A stretch of 64,000 bases of DNA from Flaccisagitta enflata (lineage: Eukaryota; Chaetognatha; Sagittoidea; Aphragmophora): NCBI GenBank assembly GCA_965153355.1, contig OZ231126.1, forward strand, positions 84,630,001-84,694,000, given 5' to 3'. The translations under genes were made by a program, and so were the position numbers. The notes under the pieces are model-generated. The model was not told the origin of the DNA. It ran no database searches and saw only the letters and a list, made by a program, of their open reading frames with translations. Shown here in pieces: positions 46,739 to 60,124 of the stretch. Positions within the stretch are counted from its first letter, which is position 1. Each line of letters opens with the position of its first letter.

Positions 46739-47875
46739 TTCGGTCCCACAAAAATAAATTCCTCCTTCCTCCTGGTAGAGAATTCGCCTCCACCTCCTCA
46801 TCGTCGTCTCCTTTCTACCCGTTTTATCCAATCACTCACTTCCGCTTCTTTCTTCTTCTTCTTCTTCTTCTTCTTCTTCTTTCTTTCTTTCTTCTTTCTT
46901 CTTCTCTTTCTTCTTCTCTCTTTCTTTCTTTTTTCTTTCTTCTTTCTTCTTTTTTCCTTTTCTTTTCTTTTTTTTTCCCTTCTTTTTCTTTCTTTTTCTT
47001 CTTTTTCTTTTTTTTTTCTTTTTCTTCTTTTTCTTCTTCTTCTTCTTTCTTCTTCTTCTTCTTCTTCTTCTTCTTCTTCTTCTTCTTCTTCTTCTTCTTC
47101 TTCTTCTTCTTCTGTAGTAGTCATATTTCCGCATCCATATTTCAAATAACTTAAGTATCTAATTGATGCATAGTTCAATGACCATGTTGCATGGATGCCG
47201 TGTCTACACAGTTGGACTGAGGCAGTTAGTCAAGACACTACAACCCTGAACAATATCCTTCTCTTACACTTCTCCTTCTCCTTCTTCTTTATCTTCTTCT
47301 TCTTCTTCTTCTTCCTCTTCCTCTTCTTCCTCTTCCTCTTCTTCTCCTTCTGCTTCTTCTTCATCATCTTCATCATCTTCTTCTTCTTCTTCTTCTTCTT
47401 CTTCTTCTTCTTCTTCTTCTTCTTCTTCTTCTTCTTCTTCTTCTTCTTCTTCTTCTTCTTCTTCTTCTTCTTCTTCTTCTTCTTCTTCTTCTTCTTCTTC
47501 TTCTTCTTCTTCTTCTTCTTCTTCTTCTTCTTCTTCTTCTTCTTCTTCTTCTTCTTCTTCTTCTTCTTCTTCTTCTTCTTCTACTTCTTCTCCTTCTACT
47601 TCTTCTCCTTCTCCCCCCATAATCCGTCTCCTCTTCCTGAATTTCTCCAGCGACACGCGACCGGTGGTCGAAGGAGAGCTTTTTTTTTTCTTCTTATCTT
47701 CCTGCACCATAGGCTATAGGGCGTTAACGCCAGTCTGCTTCTTCCTCTCCAGCTCTCTCATTCTCTTCTTTTTCTCTCCATACTCTATCGTGGTCTCTCC
47801 CACACGCCAGCGTGTAAAACGCATGTAGACTGGCCGGGACACGCAACACAGACCATCCGCTGAATCATCCCAAAA

Positions 47876-47954
<79 letters not shown>

Positions 47955-48415
47955 AATCATCCATAATATTTTTTTTCTCTCTATCTCTCTCTCGCTTTCC
48001 AGTCCGATAGATCGATACATTTTCTGGGGCATCTAAACGATCATGAAATTACAAACTAACCGGAAATGGGCGTTCAACAACTCGTTCATAGGATTGATTT
48101 AGGAAAAGGAAAAAGAAAACCTCGCCTCGCTAATAACATTTGAATATGTCCTCCTCATGCCCAGTTTCTAACTGTCGTAAAAAATGAATGTTGCAATATT
48201 AGTTTGGGACACAATAGCGCGACTACGGTGCGTCCATCGGTGTCCTAAACAACTACACGTCCATGGACATGCCGGCGAAAAGAGAAAAGCTTCCATTTCA
48301 TAATCGATGATTTACAATCCAACATCCAAAAAGTAATCTTTAAGCCAAAGAAACTCAACGACAACGAATTATTCAAGGGTTACCAATTTGATTGGAAAAT
48401 ACGATTGTCGTCGAA

Positions 48416-48514
48416 ATGTCTCAAATTCCTGGTCCGAGCGTGACTGAGGCCAAAATGACGCCTCCAACAACGACGACGCCATCTAGTAGAAGAATTAAAA
48501 GATGGAATATTCAA
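48416..48514 (+). CDS. Candidate first coding exon (right-arm copy)
   Basis: Same 33-codon frame as at 28,721-28,623 with an identical protein, ending CAA|GTATGG. The preceding base context GTCGAA-ATG is acceptable for initiation. No downstream exon found. Confidence 0.3.
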
Positions 48515-48829
48515 GTATGGATTTTTTTGTTAAAACGCAAAAAAAAGTGTCCTTTCCAAATGATCAGGATCTATGTCCGATGTGGACAGCATTGTAAAAG
48601 GCCTGACTAGAGCTAGTAAATGGTTGAATATTCTGAAACCCGCCTTCACCCCACCCCACCCCCCCCACAGACCACCAAATCCCACCCTGATGGGAAATAA
48701 GCCCCTAACGACTCTTTATCCCGCTCAAGCCACCTGGCCCCCCTCGTAAAAAACACTCAGTGATACTTAAACGGACAGACACGACATTCTTTCTGTGTTG
48801 AATTAAACAAATTTATGAAGAAAAAAAAA

Positions 48830-48909
<80 letters not shown>

Positions 48910-48920
48910 AAAAAGAAAGC

Positions 48921-48997
<77 letters not shown>

Positions 48998-50583
48998 GGA
49001 TGAATGCATGTGAGTAAATGGAAAAAGATTGCGAAAAGAATGCAAAAAGGAAAACCAAGGATGAACAAGGCCTGATACAAGGCTACCAAAGTCACTTGCG
49101 GGTGGGCAGTGGCAGTGATAAAAATGGCTAACCAAGCGTTTGGGTAGGAATAGTAGTACAAAATCGACCAACGGACCAAAAGACATGGCGGGCTATTGAG
49201 TCGCGTACACTCGACTAAAACTGATTACAAAAAAAAAAAATAAAAAAATTATAACCTAGAAAAGAAAAAAAGGCGGCCGGCCAAATCTCGTTTACTTGGC
49301 GTAATTTCCATAACTAATCATAGTAATTTCTTTTCTTTGTCCATTTCCTTTCATCTTCCTCCGGATCCATCATTAGGTAAGTACTTCTTTCCTGTCGTAA
49401 CCTTTGTTAGAAGTCCGTTTAAAAGCGACTCGAGCACGAAGGTTTCCCTTTGACATCGTAAATGTTATATAGAAGTAGCCTAACAGTTACGAGAATTCAT
49501 GTTATGACATTGGAAGTTTCTCTTTCTAAGGTAAAAGGCTAAGAATCGTGTATTCAGATGATCCGTGAAAAAAAACCAGTAGCCCCTGGGATCCTTAAAG
49601 ATTGTTCTTGTCAGCCATCTCCTTTCCCACAATGAAACATAAGAAATCTTAGAGGCTTGAATCCTTCCCATACATTTTTTGGGGGATATGAAGGGGATTG
49701 CGCCTACCATTATTAGAGATCCCAGGGCGAGATACTTGGTTTAAATCGTCTGTAAATATGGTTTTGAGCTGTATCCCTTCGACACAGAACTGTTCAGATG
49801 ACATAGAGTGAATTCTTATAGGGCAATGAAGTAATGTACATAGTAAGGGCGTGCTTATCTTAAATCTGCTCGTATGTTTGGGTCTATCATGGCAGCATTT
49901 GTTTTGTGTTGCATGCGACGGCTGTGCGTCGTTTAAAATGGGAAATGCACTCCTAGCTTAAACGTACTTTCGTGTATGTGTACTTTTTTTCACTCTGGGA
50001 CATGCCTGCAATTGTTAATAGCTCAGTTGGACGATGCTTCGGGATTTTTTTTAAGATGAATAGCCTCTATGCGCATTGTGGCATTGAATGTAAGTAACAT
50101 TCAGAGTTCTCAAAGGATTCTGGTCGGTATGGACCGTCAAGAGCAAGTTAGTTTTTTATCACGCCCAAATTAGTGAGGAAAACTTACTCAACCAAATATT
50201 TTTCTTTTTCTTAAAAAAAGAAAAAAAATTGTCCCAAAGAATCGAATTTATTATTTGTTTGGGAGGAGGGAAGAGACTTGCGTAACTTTTTTTTTCTCGC
50301 ATTTTTCCATTTCATTGATTTTCTATCTCATTTTCCATTCATTCTTTTCCCCTTAATGATTATCTTTTATTGATCAGCAAGATGGGAAAAAAAGTTCCAA
50401 TTGGAAGGAAAAATCATTTGTTGAACCCAAAGTCAAGGCGAATGGGTCATTTGAAGGGGCTAGTGGAAGGGCTGTTGGAGAATAGACTAACGATTATGAC
50501 AAAGATGATTGCCAATATTGATATATCAATGGGAACTTGCAATAATGGCAATGGCAAAATTGACATGGATAAGGGCAACAATA

Positions 50584-50990
50584 CTACGCGAATAAAGAAA
50601 AGCCGCACTTTTAAATGACAATTTATCATATCAAATTTCAAAATAATTAAATAAAATCTTAGACCATTTTGAAGATCTAAAAGAGATCTTTCACCTGGCT
50701 CCAATCTGGTATTTCTAGCTTTATTCGTTTAGAAATGGCATAAAAAAGAGTTAAAACATTGCCATTTTCAGTTTTGCAATCCTATTGAAAAATCAGTATT
50801 TTTACAAAAGAGAGGTTTACTTTAGCAAGCTCTATCTCTTGAACGATTTGAGATACAGACCCGGGGATGGTCTAGAATGAAAGAAAATTCAAAAATCTTT
50901 AAAATCAGTTAAACAAAAACATTTTGAATTAATTTTTTGTGTCTCTTCTACTCAGCCACAAAAGGGTGCGGCTTTTTTTTATTCGCGTAG
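50584..50990. mobile_element. CTACGCGAATAAA MITE (right-arm copy)
   Basis: TA at 50,582-50,583 and 50,991-50,992, terminal repeats as in the left-arm copy. Confidence 0.85.
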
Positions 50991-51447
50991 TAACATAAAT
51001 TGATGGCAACAATGACATTTACTCATGGCATCAATGTCAATAATCAATGGCAACAGCGTCAACCCAAGGTTTTTGATCATCACTTGATAACCGGCCTGTA
51101 TGGTTACTCTCAGTTCCTTTGCCCTTTCAGGGTAAAGTTTTAACATATAGATACACCCTGCTATAACGGACCCATAACATGCGTAATATCTTATTCCGTT
51201 TATAATGTTTTTGAAAAAGCTTATGTCGGTAATATTAGATGAAACTGTTGACATCCGTTATTGCGGGGTACAACATTGATTTGACATGTCTCTAATATCT
51301 GCCATTACAAAATGCGCCCTACCGGATGTAGATCATGAGTTCGCTGAAGCCGCGGTAAAGAGTTATCAATGTTATCAATTCGTGATCAAAGTAGACATCT
51401 ATGACTGTACGATCTGCAAGTGAAGCTGGAAGCAACACTTTAGAAAG

Positions 51448-51653
51448 CAAGGCCAATGCCTTACAGTCGCCCGCGGTTGTTAGGACCATTAGACCAAAAG
51501 ATTAAAAGACTAAATGTAAATAGTCTTGAAATAACTTAAAATGATTTCAATAACGTAGAATGACGTAAAATGACAACAAAAAATAGCTTAGCGTGACGGA
51601 TGGACTGACCGACCGACGGACAGAGTGGGTCATAGAGTCGCGTGCACGCGACT
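51448..51653 (-). mobile_element. Family 1 element (right-arm copy)
   Basis: Counterpart of 25,376-25,581 with the complete palindrome AGTCGCGTGCACGCGACT at 51,653. Confidence 0.75.
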
Positions 51654-52967
51654 AAAAACATCTTCCTTTTGTTTCCGTTGTTATTACATTGGTTTACTTC
51701 CGCTTCGTCTCGATAAGGCTTCCAAAAGGTTCCATTCGATGTCACCGACCTCATGCTTTGCGGGATTCACCCAGCGATAGATGCTGATGGTAAACAGCTT
51801 CTGTCCATTTGACATCTCTTGGCCTTGTCCATTGTGATGGCCATTGTAATCGCTTTCTCATGTAGCATCAATCCGATGTCATCGACCTCGTCTTTCTCTT
51901 GTTCGTTTATCGCTCAAGATGCAAACAAAAAACAAAAAACAACAACAAAACAAAAACAAAAACAAAAACGGATGAACAGTTCCGGCCCTTCCAAGAAGCG
52001 GCAACTGATTTGCCTCGAGCTCCTCAAACGCCTCCATTTTATTGACGGCGATCTTTTTTTATTGCTGTTTTTGTTTTTGTTTTTTTGTTTTTTTAATTTT
52101 TTTTTTGCCTCGACCTATTCTAGAAACTATCTCTTCCTTTTTAGACATGTTCCTCATTAGGATGTAGGCAGCAGCATCGTAAAGTTTCACTGTTCCTGTT
52201 CATCGACTAGCTGTCGTCTGGTCAAATACATACCCAGCTACCAACGGATTCATGAGATTCATGTCGCAATAACTGACTTGACTTGACCAAGGATTATCCT
52301 TCAAGATTAGCCACACGGTGCCACGACTGCCACACGCAGTTAAGTTAGGGCTTTCCGTCTAAAACAGCCACACTAACGGACAGCGCCACACTGGCAACAA
52401 ATGGAAAATCTTGTCGTTATTGTCCTGCAATCATCGCACAAACGCATACCAGTGCGACGGACATGATTCGGGATCGTCTTCGGTGTGCGTGGAATTTATC
52501 GTGCCAGAGAAGACGCACGGACTGAAGGTGCCACGTGTACGTGACTTAGGTCAAATAAGGCAAGAGGATGTAATCGGGTGTGAAGACGTAAATATCGATC
52601 GGGGAAAAACGGATGTAAAGAGGATCTGAAAGCTCTCCAATTAGCCATTTAAGCGGAGGTGTTCCCCTTCTACCTCAAGGGTGCCTTAACAACGTTGGCA
52701 AATGATGTGCTATTTTTAGCTTTAATGATGTGCCCTTTCATACTCCCACTTTAGTTCCTCATTACAAAATCCACGATCTTGTTGCCAGTTTTCTCTCTTT
52801 CTCTCTTCACTTGTACTTGATATTTTTCTTTCTTTTTTATCTTTCAAGTCGTGGACTCGCATCTCTATTGGAGGCTTTGTCCGTCCGTTCGTCGGTCCGT
52901 CCTTTGTCTATAACGCTAAAGTCGAAAAGTGAACAAAATGCACATGAAGACATGAAGTGTGTCTGTT

Positions 52968-53046
<79 letters not shown>

Positions 53047-53242
53047 CTGTTTTTCTTGTCTCTTTTTTGTTTACCGATAACACGTTCCATTGAGTGGTTG
53101 TCAGTTTTTGGAGATGCTTTCTCACACTCAGTAAACTTTCCTCGGTCTCGTTGAGTCGTTCTTTGTTGACATTTTGAGTCGATAATCGGTGCGTCTGACT
53201 CGCCCCTGGGTTGTCCATTCGGGAGTATTTTTGTATGTCTTT

Positions 53243-53428
53243 AGTCGCAGGCGACTCTACAACCCGCTTTGTCCGTCGGTCGGTCGGTTGGTCGGTCGGT
53301 CGGTCACACTACTTTTTTAATGATTTTATTTCTTTGACCTCACTGCTCCTGCCCAAATGGTTTGGTGACCTCAAATATGGCCCCCTGCCCACCCGCACGC
53401 GACTTCGGTAGCCGTGTATCCGGCCTTG
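53243..53428 (+). mobile_element. Family 1 element (right-arm copy), shortened palindrome
   Basis: Counterpart of 23,178-23,350. The 5' end is AGTCGCAGGCGACT, four bases shorter than the 18-bp palindrome, with the 3' repeat CCGCACGCGACTT intact. Confidence 0.85.
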
Positions 53429-53570
53429 TTTTTTTTTTTTCAACCCGTCTCTACGGATTACGGACGAAGTAAGAGGATACAGATTCCGTCCGTCCTGTCC
53501 CCCATCGCTTTTTTCCTTCCTTTCTTTTTTTTCGCTCTGTCAATCATTTATTCTATGTTCTATGTTTCTT

Positions 53571-53666
<96 letters not shown>

Positions 53667-54141
53667 ACTTTCTTTCTTTCTTTTGTTTTCATTTTCTTTC
53701 TTTTTTTCTGTCTTGCATTCTTGCTCTCCATTTTTTTCTTTCTTTTTTTATTCTTTCATTCTTTCATTATTATTCTTTTTCTTTCTTCCTACCTTTCTTC
53801 CTTCCTTTCTTACTTCCTTCTTTCTTTCCTTTCTTTCTTCCTTCCTTTCTTCCTTTCTTCCTTCCTTTCTTCGTTCATTTCTTCCTTCATTCCTTTTTCA
53901 AATTGCACCATGTTTTCAAAGTTTAGTCACCTACTCAAAATATTTTTGCTCTACTTTTTTGTGTCAACGAGAGCGATTTTTATCTTCTGTCTCATTCTTC
54001 CCTTGTTGACGTAGACCGGTCTTTTTCTCTGCTAAGACGGCATTCTTCACGCGCTGGTGCCTTTAAATCCTTCGGTTTGAATTCTATCTGCCCCAAAAAT
54101 TAAAGGACTTCCGTGTAGCTACAACTGTGTATGGCTTAGTA

Positions 54142-54860
54142 CTGAGGCGGATCAACAATGCGCGGGGCCCTAGGCTTGGCTAGGGCGCGGGGCCCCCCTT
54201 CCCCCATCTGCCTTTCCCCTATCAGCCTGAGGCAGATCAACAAAGTGCAAGGCTTAAGGTTTGACTGAAAGGTGGACCTTCCATCTCTTTTTTAGATCCC
54301 CTGGCGTCTTATAAATCATTTTCCTTTTTTTACAGCTACATTTGTTATACATCATTCAATGTTTCTGTTTGTTGATTTAAAATATTTAATCATCCTTTCA
54401 CTGATTAATTATAAAGCATAAAACAAATTACAACATTCACTTTAAATTAAACTGAAAAAAAAATCTAAAAATTGTTTTCAAAGCTAATAATGCTATTCAT
54501 GCCATTTTTTTTCTTTTAAAAGTACAAGATATTTGTTAATGATCTTTTATATGTTTCTGTTTTGAATAATACTTCTGCAATTGTTTACCATCTCATGCAG
54601 ATCACAATTCTTAATGATCTTTTTTTTGTTCTTTTATTGTTTTTTTTTATTCTTTTTTTCTTTTCATTTTTTTTTCTGCTACTCTTGCTTTCTTCTTTAC
54701 GTTTATTATTTTTCTTTATTCTTTTCTTTAGTTACTGTCCTGTCTTTTTTTATCTTTGTTTCTTTCTTTTTTTCATTTCTTTTTTGGCAGGCGCGGGGCC
54801 CCCCTGAGGCGCGGGGCCCTAGGCTTAAGCCTATTAAGCCTATTGGGTGATCCGCCTCAG
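54142..54860. mobile_element. 719-bp hAT-like element, right arm only
   Basis: GCTTAGTA is duplicated at 54,134-54,141 and 54,861-54,868. The termini are CTGAGGCGGATCA and TGATCCGCCTCAG, with subterminal GCGCGGGGCCC motifs at both ends (four or more copies). The left arm near 22,207-22,214 has a single TACTAAGC and no element. The interior is T-rich and non-coding. The 8-bp duplication points to hAT or another 8-bp superfamily. Confidence 0.9.
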
Positions 54861-55355
54861 GCTTAGTATAACAGCTTTAGAAAGGGCAGATTATACAGAG
54901 AGAAACATAGACTGTCTTACCCGTTGGTTATTGGTGAGTATGGAAATTCTTGTCCTAGCGTTAAAATTTCCAAATTAACTCAGTTACTCTCCGAACTGGA
55001 CGCCCACCTTTAAAATTTCATTTGCGTAAAGGTGATCCTCAAAACGTAAATACGGTGGAGCAGCGCCAGAGCGCACCCGCTATTAAGGCATACCCGCCTA
55101 TATGGCATACAACTTGCAGTCTCATCAATGATTTTGAAGTTATTTCTTTATTGACAATAATATAGCTTCCCTATAAGGCATGATTTTACCCAGCCCTTTG
55201 GTGTGCGCTCTTTAGAAGCTCAACTGTATGTTGTTTTTCTTAGGCACCTGTACGTGTTTCCCAAGCCTAAGGGAAATTCTGTCAGTGGGTCCCTTTGTCG
55301 TTGTTTATATGTGTATTCGTCCGCTCTCCTTCCAGCGTTCCCGGTCTTGATGTAC

Positions 55356-55508
55356 CAAGGCCGGATACACGACAAGACAGTCACGGACGGTTGGGCAGGG
55401 GCCGTAACAAAAAAACCGCTCATAATTCAAAAAATGTTACGAACGCACGGACAGACGGACGGACGGATGGACCGACACGGCAAGGTGTAGAGTCGCGTGT
55501 CCGCGACT
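55356..55508 (-). mobile_element. Family 1 element (right-arm copy), intact palindrome
   Basis: AGTCGCGGACACGCGACT at 55,508, CTACACCTTGCCGTGTCGG, GTCCGTCC tract, tail ending CCGGCCTTGG. Counterpart of 21,478-21,603. Confidence 0.82.
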
Positions 55509-55549
55509 AAAAACTATTACCTAATCCTTTAAAGGCCAAATCCATACAT

Positions 55550-55595
<46 letters not shown>

Positions 55596-56592
55596 GACTT
55601 CTAAATCAGCTTACAAAAAATCGTTTTTAAACTCAGAAGCAAATTCCACGAATCGACTCGCATCTTCCTTGAAAAGAAAAAAAAGTTCCGTTTAAGGTTT
55701 TGGCCTGGCAATAGACCCACTTTCTTAATTCTTAACTTTTGGGTTTTTTCTGTTTGTGATCGCCTAACCTGCGGTTACAATCCAGATTTATCCGTACACT
55801 TCATCATCCTCCTCAATCCTCATCCATCCATCCATCCTCGTCCAACCGGCCAAAGTTTACAGACCATGCATTTGCCTAGTCTAGTCTAGATCATAAAATC
55901 AATCAACCATTTTCTCAAACCATTTTGTGCCGTCCAATAGATTTTTACTTTTTGGCTCAATCCTTTTCACCATCCATTTTAAATTTCAGTGAGTCGAAAA
56001 ATATTCTACCTTCTTTCTCAGCCTCTACTTTTGCCCCCCCCCCCCCTTTCTAGGTCTCCTGCCATTCATCCCCATATAGGTCTCCCAATTGGTTCTCACT
56101 TATTTCTAAGGCCCAAATACTCTTACCCCCCCCCCCCTCCCCTCTTCTCCTTGTCCTTCCATCAAACCCTTTTCTTGTGTCTACCCCCAAATTCTTTGTC
56201 TTCCAATCGACTTCGGAGTTTGACGCCGACGGCGGCATTTTCTCCACTTTTCTCTTTCAAAACATTTTCTTTTTTTTTCTCCTTCTTTGTCATCAATCTT
56301 CTTCTTCACCATCTACCCCCTTCTCCACCTCTCTTCCTCTCTTCCTCGTCCCCCGCTCTCCCTCAATTACCCTGGCAAACCCTCTCTCCCATTTTTCTTA
56401 TCTTCTCCTCCTCATTCTTATCCCTCTCTCCAATTTCTTTTCCTTTTCCAGACAAGTTTTAAAAGGCTGTTTCTCTGAAACGAAGGTCCTCAATTTTCTA
56501 TAAACACAGAAAGAAATTACGAACCTTTTTGGTATTGCAACGCTTGATGTTAACCATATGGTTGGGCCGCGTCAGTCGGTCTTGCTTTAAAA

Positions 56593-56810
56593 CAAGTATC
56601 CCTGGGTTACGATATCGTCGGGAACGGGTGGGCAGGGGCTTTCAACACCCCCCCTTCCCCTTCCTTCCACACCCACACCCAATCACAATAACAACTGTAT
56701 CTGGAAAGTGCGTTTTTACACTTTTTTGACACGCGCATCAAGTACGAACGGACAAACGGACGGACAAAGCCTCTTATAGTTATAGACCTTAGAGACGCGA
56801 GTCCGCGACT
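56593..56810 (-). mobile_element. Family 1 element (right-arm copy)
   Basis: Counterpart of 19,053-19,278, starting AGTCGCGGACTCGCGTCTC at 56,810. Confidence 0.8.
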
Positions 56811-57124
56811 AAAAATAGATTCTTGCAATTTGATTTTCCACTCAAAAGACACTTGAGGCGTGACTTGGTAGCCAAGAGGGAACCAAAATGGAGAGGATTT
56901 GATAGACGACTATCGGAAAATACTGAGGGTTTTGAAGAAGGGGCGTTGCTATCAAGATTGTCCACGCGACGTAATGAGTGCCTCTTAAAAATGTCATGTT
57001 GACAGTTAGGTTAGAGAATTCTAAGACTAACTTAATGTTTTCTTTAAATGCAACCTCATACTCAATGCTCATACTTCCCAATTCTTAGATCTAATATTTC
57101 TGTTGTCGAGTCTATGTTGATACA

Positions 57125-57275
57125 CAGTGAAATCCTACTCTTACGAATTTCAAGGGACTTACAAATCTTACTTATCTGTTATAGGCTGATTTGTGCTTCA
57201 GCTAAAATAGGAAAAAAAAGAATCATGTTGAAGGGATCATGAATTTGGATCATTTTTAGGCAGAATTGCTTGGTG
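57125..57275 (+). mobile_element. MITE with CAGTGAAATCCTAC end
   Basis: CAGTGAAATCCTACTCTTACG, TTTCAAGGGACTTACAAATC, CTGTTATAGGCTGATTTG and GGCAGAATTGC align block by block with 41,007-41,160. More decayed than that copy. Confidence 0.55.
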
Positions 57276-57343
57276 AAAATGCATTGATTGCCGAGAGGGA
57301 GATCAAGGTAAGACGCGAGGAGGCTTTGGTTTCTCTTTAGCTA

Positions 57344-57844
57344 CAGTAGATCTCGTCTAGACTTGAGATAACGGGGGCAAGCATTATAGAAAAACAATTA
57401 AAGCTAGAAGGCTGATATTTGGGATATAAACTAATAAAAACATAATTTATTCTCCATAATATTTGATTGCCATGGAAACACATTTCCATGTATTCTCACT
57501 AGAATATTATTATTTTGAGAGATTTGTTTAGGGAACATTGCCTAAAATCAAATTTGTTACAACTTTCCTACAGTATGTTCTGTAAGAATGTCGCTCGTTT
57601 GGCCGTTGCTAGGGAGCGTATCCATGTGTGACAACCCCTAGCAACCACTAAACAAGCAAAGTTCTTATAGAACGTACTGTGGGAAAGTTGTAGCGAATCT
57701 AATTCTAAGCAATGTTCTCTCAAAAAAAATTATCAAAAAATGGAGTGGCAAAATTGGAAGACGCGCCAGCCGAGTGGACGAAGGAATGAAAATTGCGCCA
57801 TTTTCCGTCGTGAAACATGGCATGATGCTTAATGTGATCTACTG
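57344..57844. mobile_element. 501-bp TA-flanked element with an inner palindrome
   Basis: TA at 57,342-57,343 and 57,845-57,846 with ends CAGTAGATC and GATCTACTG. Nearly the middle (57,514-57,735) is itself an inverted repeat: GAACATTGCCTAAAATCA, ACAACTTTCCTACAGTATG and GTTGCTAGGG pair with CCCTAGCAAC, GTACTGTGGGAAAGTTGT and AAGCAATGTTC. It is either a MITE nested in a MITE or one element with a structured centre. Confidence 0.65.
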
Positions 57845-57899
57845 TATCATTATCTTTGCGAGCGTAAACGAACCGGAAACAGGGCTTGTACTATATGCA

Positions 57900-58127
57900 C
57901 CTGTAAGTCGTGTGCGAGATTTACATTTAAAATGACTTAAAATGGCATAAAATGAGTAAGTATACTCTTACATGACCAAAAGAAATAAAATTGATAAAAA
58001 AAGTAAAATGGGGAGCGAGCGAGCGAGCGACCAACCGACGGACGGACGGACGGACGGACGGACGGACGGACGGACGGACGGACGGATGGACGAACAAAGC
58101 GGGGTGTAGAGTCGCGTGCATGCAACT
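57900..58127 (-). mobile_element. Family 1 element, GGAC tract
   Basis: AGTTGCATGCACGCGACTC at 58,127, TACACCCCGCTTTGTTCG, a run of GTCC (58,085-58,020, with GCTC), a core with TCATTTTATGCCATT, and a GTGCGAGATT/ACACGACTT 3' motif near 57,905. The terminal hairpin is not clear. Confidence 0.65.
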
Positions 58128-58497
58128 TAAAAATGACCAATAAACCAATAAACCATCAAGACAAAGCTTTGTCACGACAGGCAGGGCGGGGGCAGTAATG
58201 CATGAAATAAGGAAAACATGAACACATGAACACAGGAGTAAGCGAATGATGATTTGACAGTCTTGAGAATGGCTAGCACCCAACCAAAATGGTTCAAAGC
58301 TGCCACATACTATTTGAGTATTTTTTTTTGTGTGCATAAGACATTGCAAGGTTGTGGAAATAATTTACTTAAAAAACAAAGAATATGTCATTAAAGGTTT
58401 TTCCCTTTGCGAGCGATGTGTACGCACAAATATTTCAGCAAGCTTATCTAGTCAATGAGTTTTTTCTACATGAATGAATGATTAGCTTCATATTCAG

Positions 58498-60074
58498 TGT
58501 ATCTCGAAATACGCATCAAGATATCTGTGTGATCCAGAACAAGCAAAAGGCAAGGATGTGGAAAAGTCATGTGATCTCAAAAGATGAGTACCTGACCCTT
58601 TGCGATTTCGTCAAGGCGGTACCGAATATCTGTGTGAACAAGATCCAACCAAAGCCTGGTCACATGATCAAACAGCACAGGTAAGAAGCGAGCGCCGCGC
58701 CCCTTTTGCTAGCTTAGAGTAGTAATGACAGCGAGACCAACAAAATTTTCCATTACTTCTTTGATCCCCAACGACATAACTGACTTTGACTCTTAAGTTG
58801 AGAACAGACAGGAACCAAGACAGTGTAATGCGAAAAGGCCTCCAAAGAATAAATCCTGCAATAAGGTTTCATCACGCGTTTCATGGAAACCCAACGGCCC
58901 TCAGCCAATACCCAGTTGTGGGCAGGTGACCGCGACCGGTTGGAATAAAAACTCTGCCAACAAAAAACGAAAATAAAAAATAGAGAGATTAGGCGTATTC
59001 TTTCTTCTCTGCTACGTGTACGAGAAAGAGCCAAACATGGTTGGTATGGATAAATGATTCGGTGAACAGTCAACAAAGGAACATGGCCTAAACCCTTCTC
59101 TAAATTTTCATTTGTGGATATCGGCAATGATTTAACAACCAACAGGTAAATTAATTAAATGGAGAGAGAAAGAGAAAGAGAAAGAGAAAGAGAAAGAGAG
59201 AGCGAGACCGCCAGAAGCTATAGAAGAGATTTTTGGGTTCAAATTTAGTCTGGACATTCTTTCTCCATTATGGCCAATATGAGTGAATCGTCGAACGATT
59301 AGCGTTACTATATCAACCGACAGACCGACCAACAGACGGACAAAGCCTCTTATTGATGTGCGTTGTCGCACATAACAAGGAACCTCATATTATAACTGTA
59401 TATGAGTAAGCGCAGTTTGATCCATGCAAATACGAAGTGAATAAGATTGTGTGTGATGCTCAAATCTTGAAGAGTGACAATGTCAATGGGGGTATGGAAT
59501 TCAATTCCATCGCTATGAAATTTTTTTTGTATTCGGTAGACCCTACTCTCTAACAACACCCGTAATTTGTCTTTCTTTGTCTTTTTTTTCTTTCTTAAGT
59601 GTTTTAAGTTATTGTAAGGTTTGGAAGTGTGAAACACTGTTGTACTGTAGTTTTGTAGTACTGCCCCTGCTCAGCCGTCCGCGACTGTCGCCTTGTTTTG
59701 AGTTTTTAATTTTTCTACTTTTCAAATTGAAGAGAGTTGGTCCCACTGACCATGAAGCAAATGTACTTACGCATTGTCTTTTTCTTGGCATTTGAAGGTA
59801 TAATTGTTACAATCACAGGTGCTGAGATTGAAGAAGAATTGCGATACTGTGTCATCGTGCGTGTGTGTGTGTGGGTGTTCCCGAAGGAGTTAGTATATGT
59901 GTGTGAAAGAGAGGGAGAGAGGGTAAGAAGGATAGAGTGCGGTGAGGGAGAGTTATAGTGAGAGACTGAGAGAGTGGGATAGAGAAAGGAAAAAGGGGAG
60001 AGAGTAAGGGGCAGTGATTGTGATAGTGAGATACTGAAAGGGTAAGAGACGGGGAGAGAGTGAGGGAGATAGTG

Positions 60075-60124
<50 letters not shown>

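Larger units (their letters stand above)
42879..57001 (-). repeat. Right arm of the giant inverted repeat (14.1 kb)
   Basis: Reverse-oriented counterpart of 18,862-36,373. Microsatellites here include CT (42,879-42,932; 43,240-43,320; 47,877-47,950; 55,554-55,593), CA (46,655-46,735), CTT (46,848-47,112; 47,274-47,620), GAAA/CTTT (48,830-48,994; 53,562-53,900) and TG plus CT (52,968-53,041). All have partners of different length in the left arm. It lacks several left-arm insertions and carries one private hAT-like insertion. Confidence 0.95.

Noticed and set aside
59752-59958. Frame starting MKQMYLRIVFFLAFEGIIV, signal-peptide-like
   Set aside because: It lies inside the intron of the plus-strand gene and continues into GT/GA-rich DNA with no donor that I trust; it could still be an alternative first exon.
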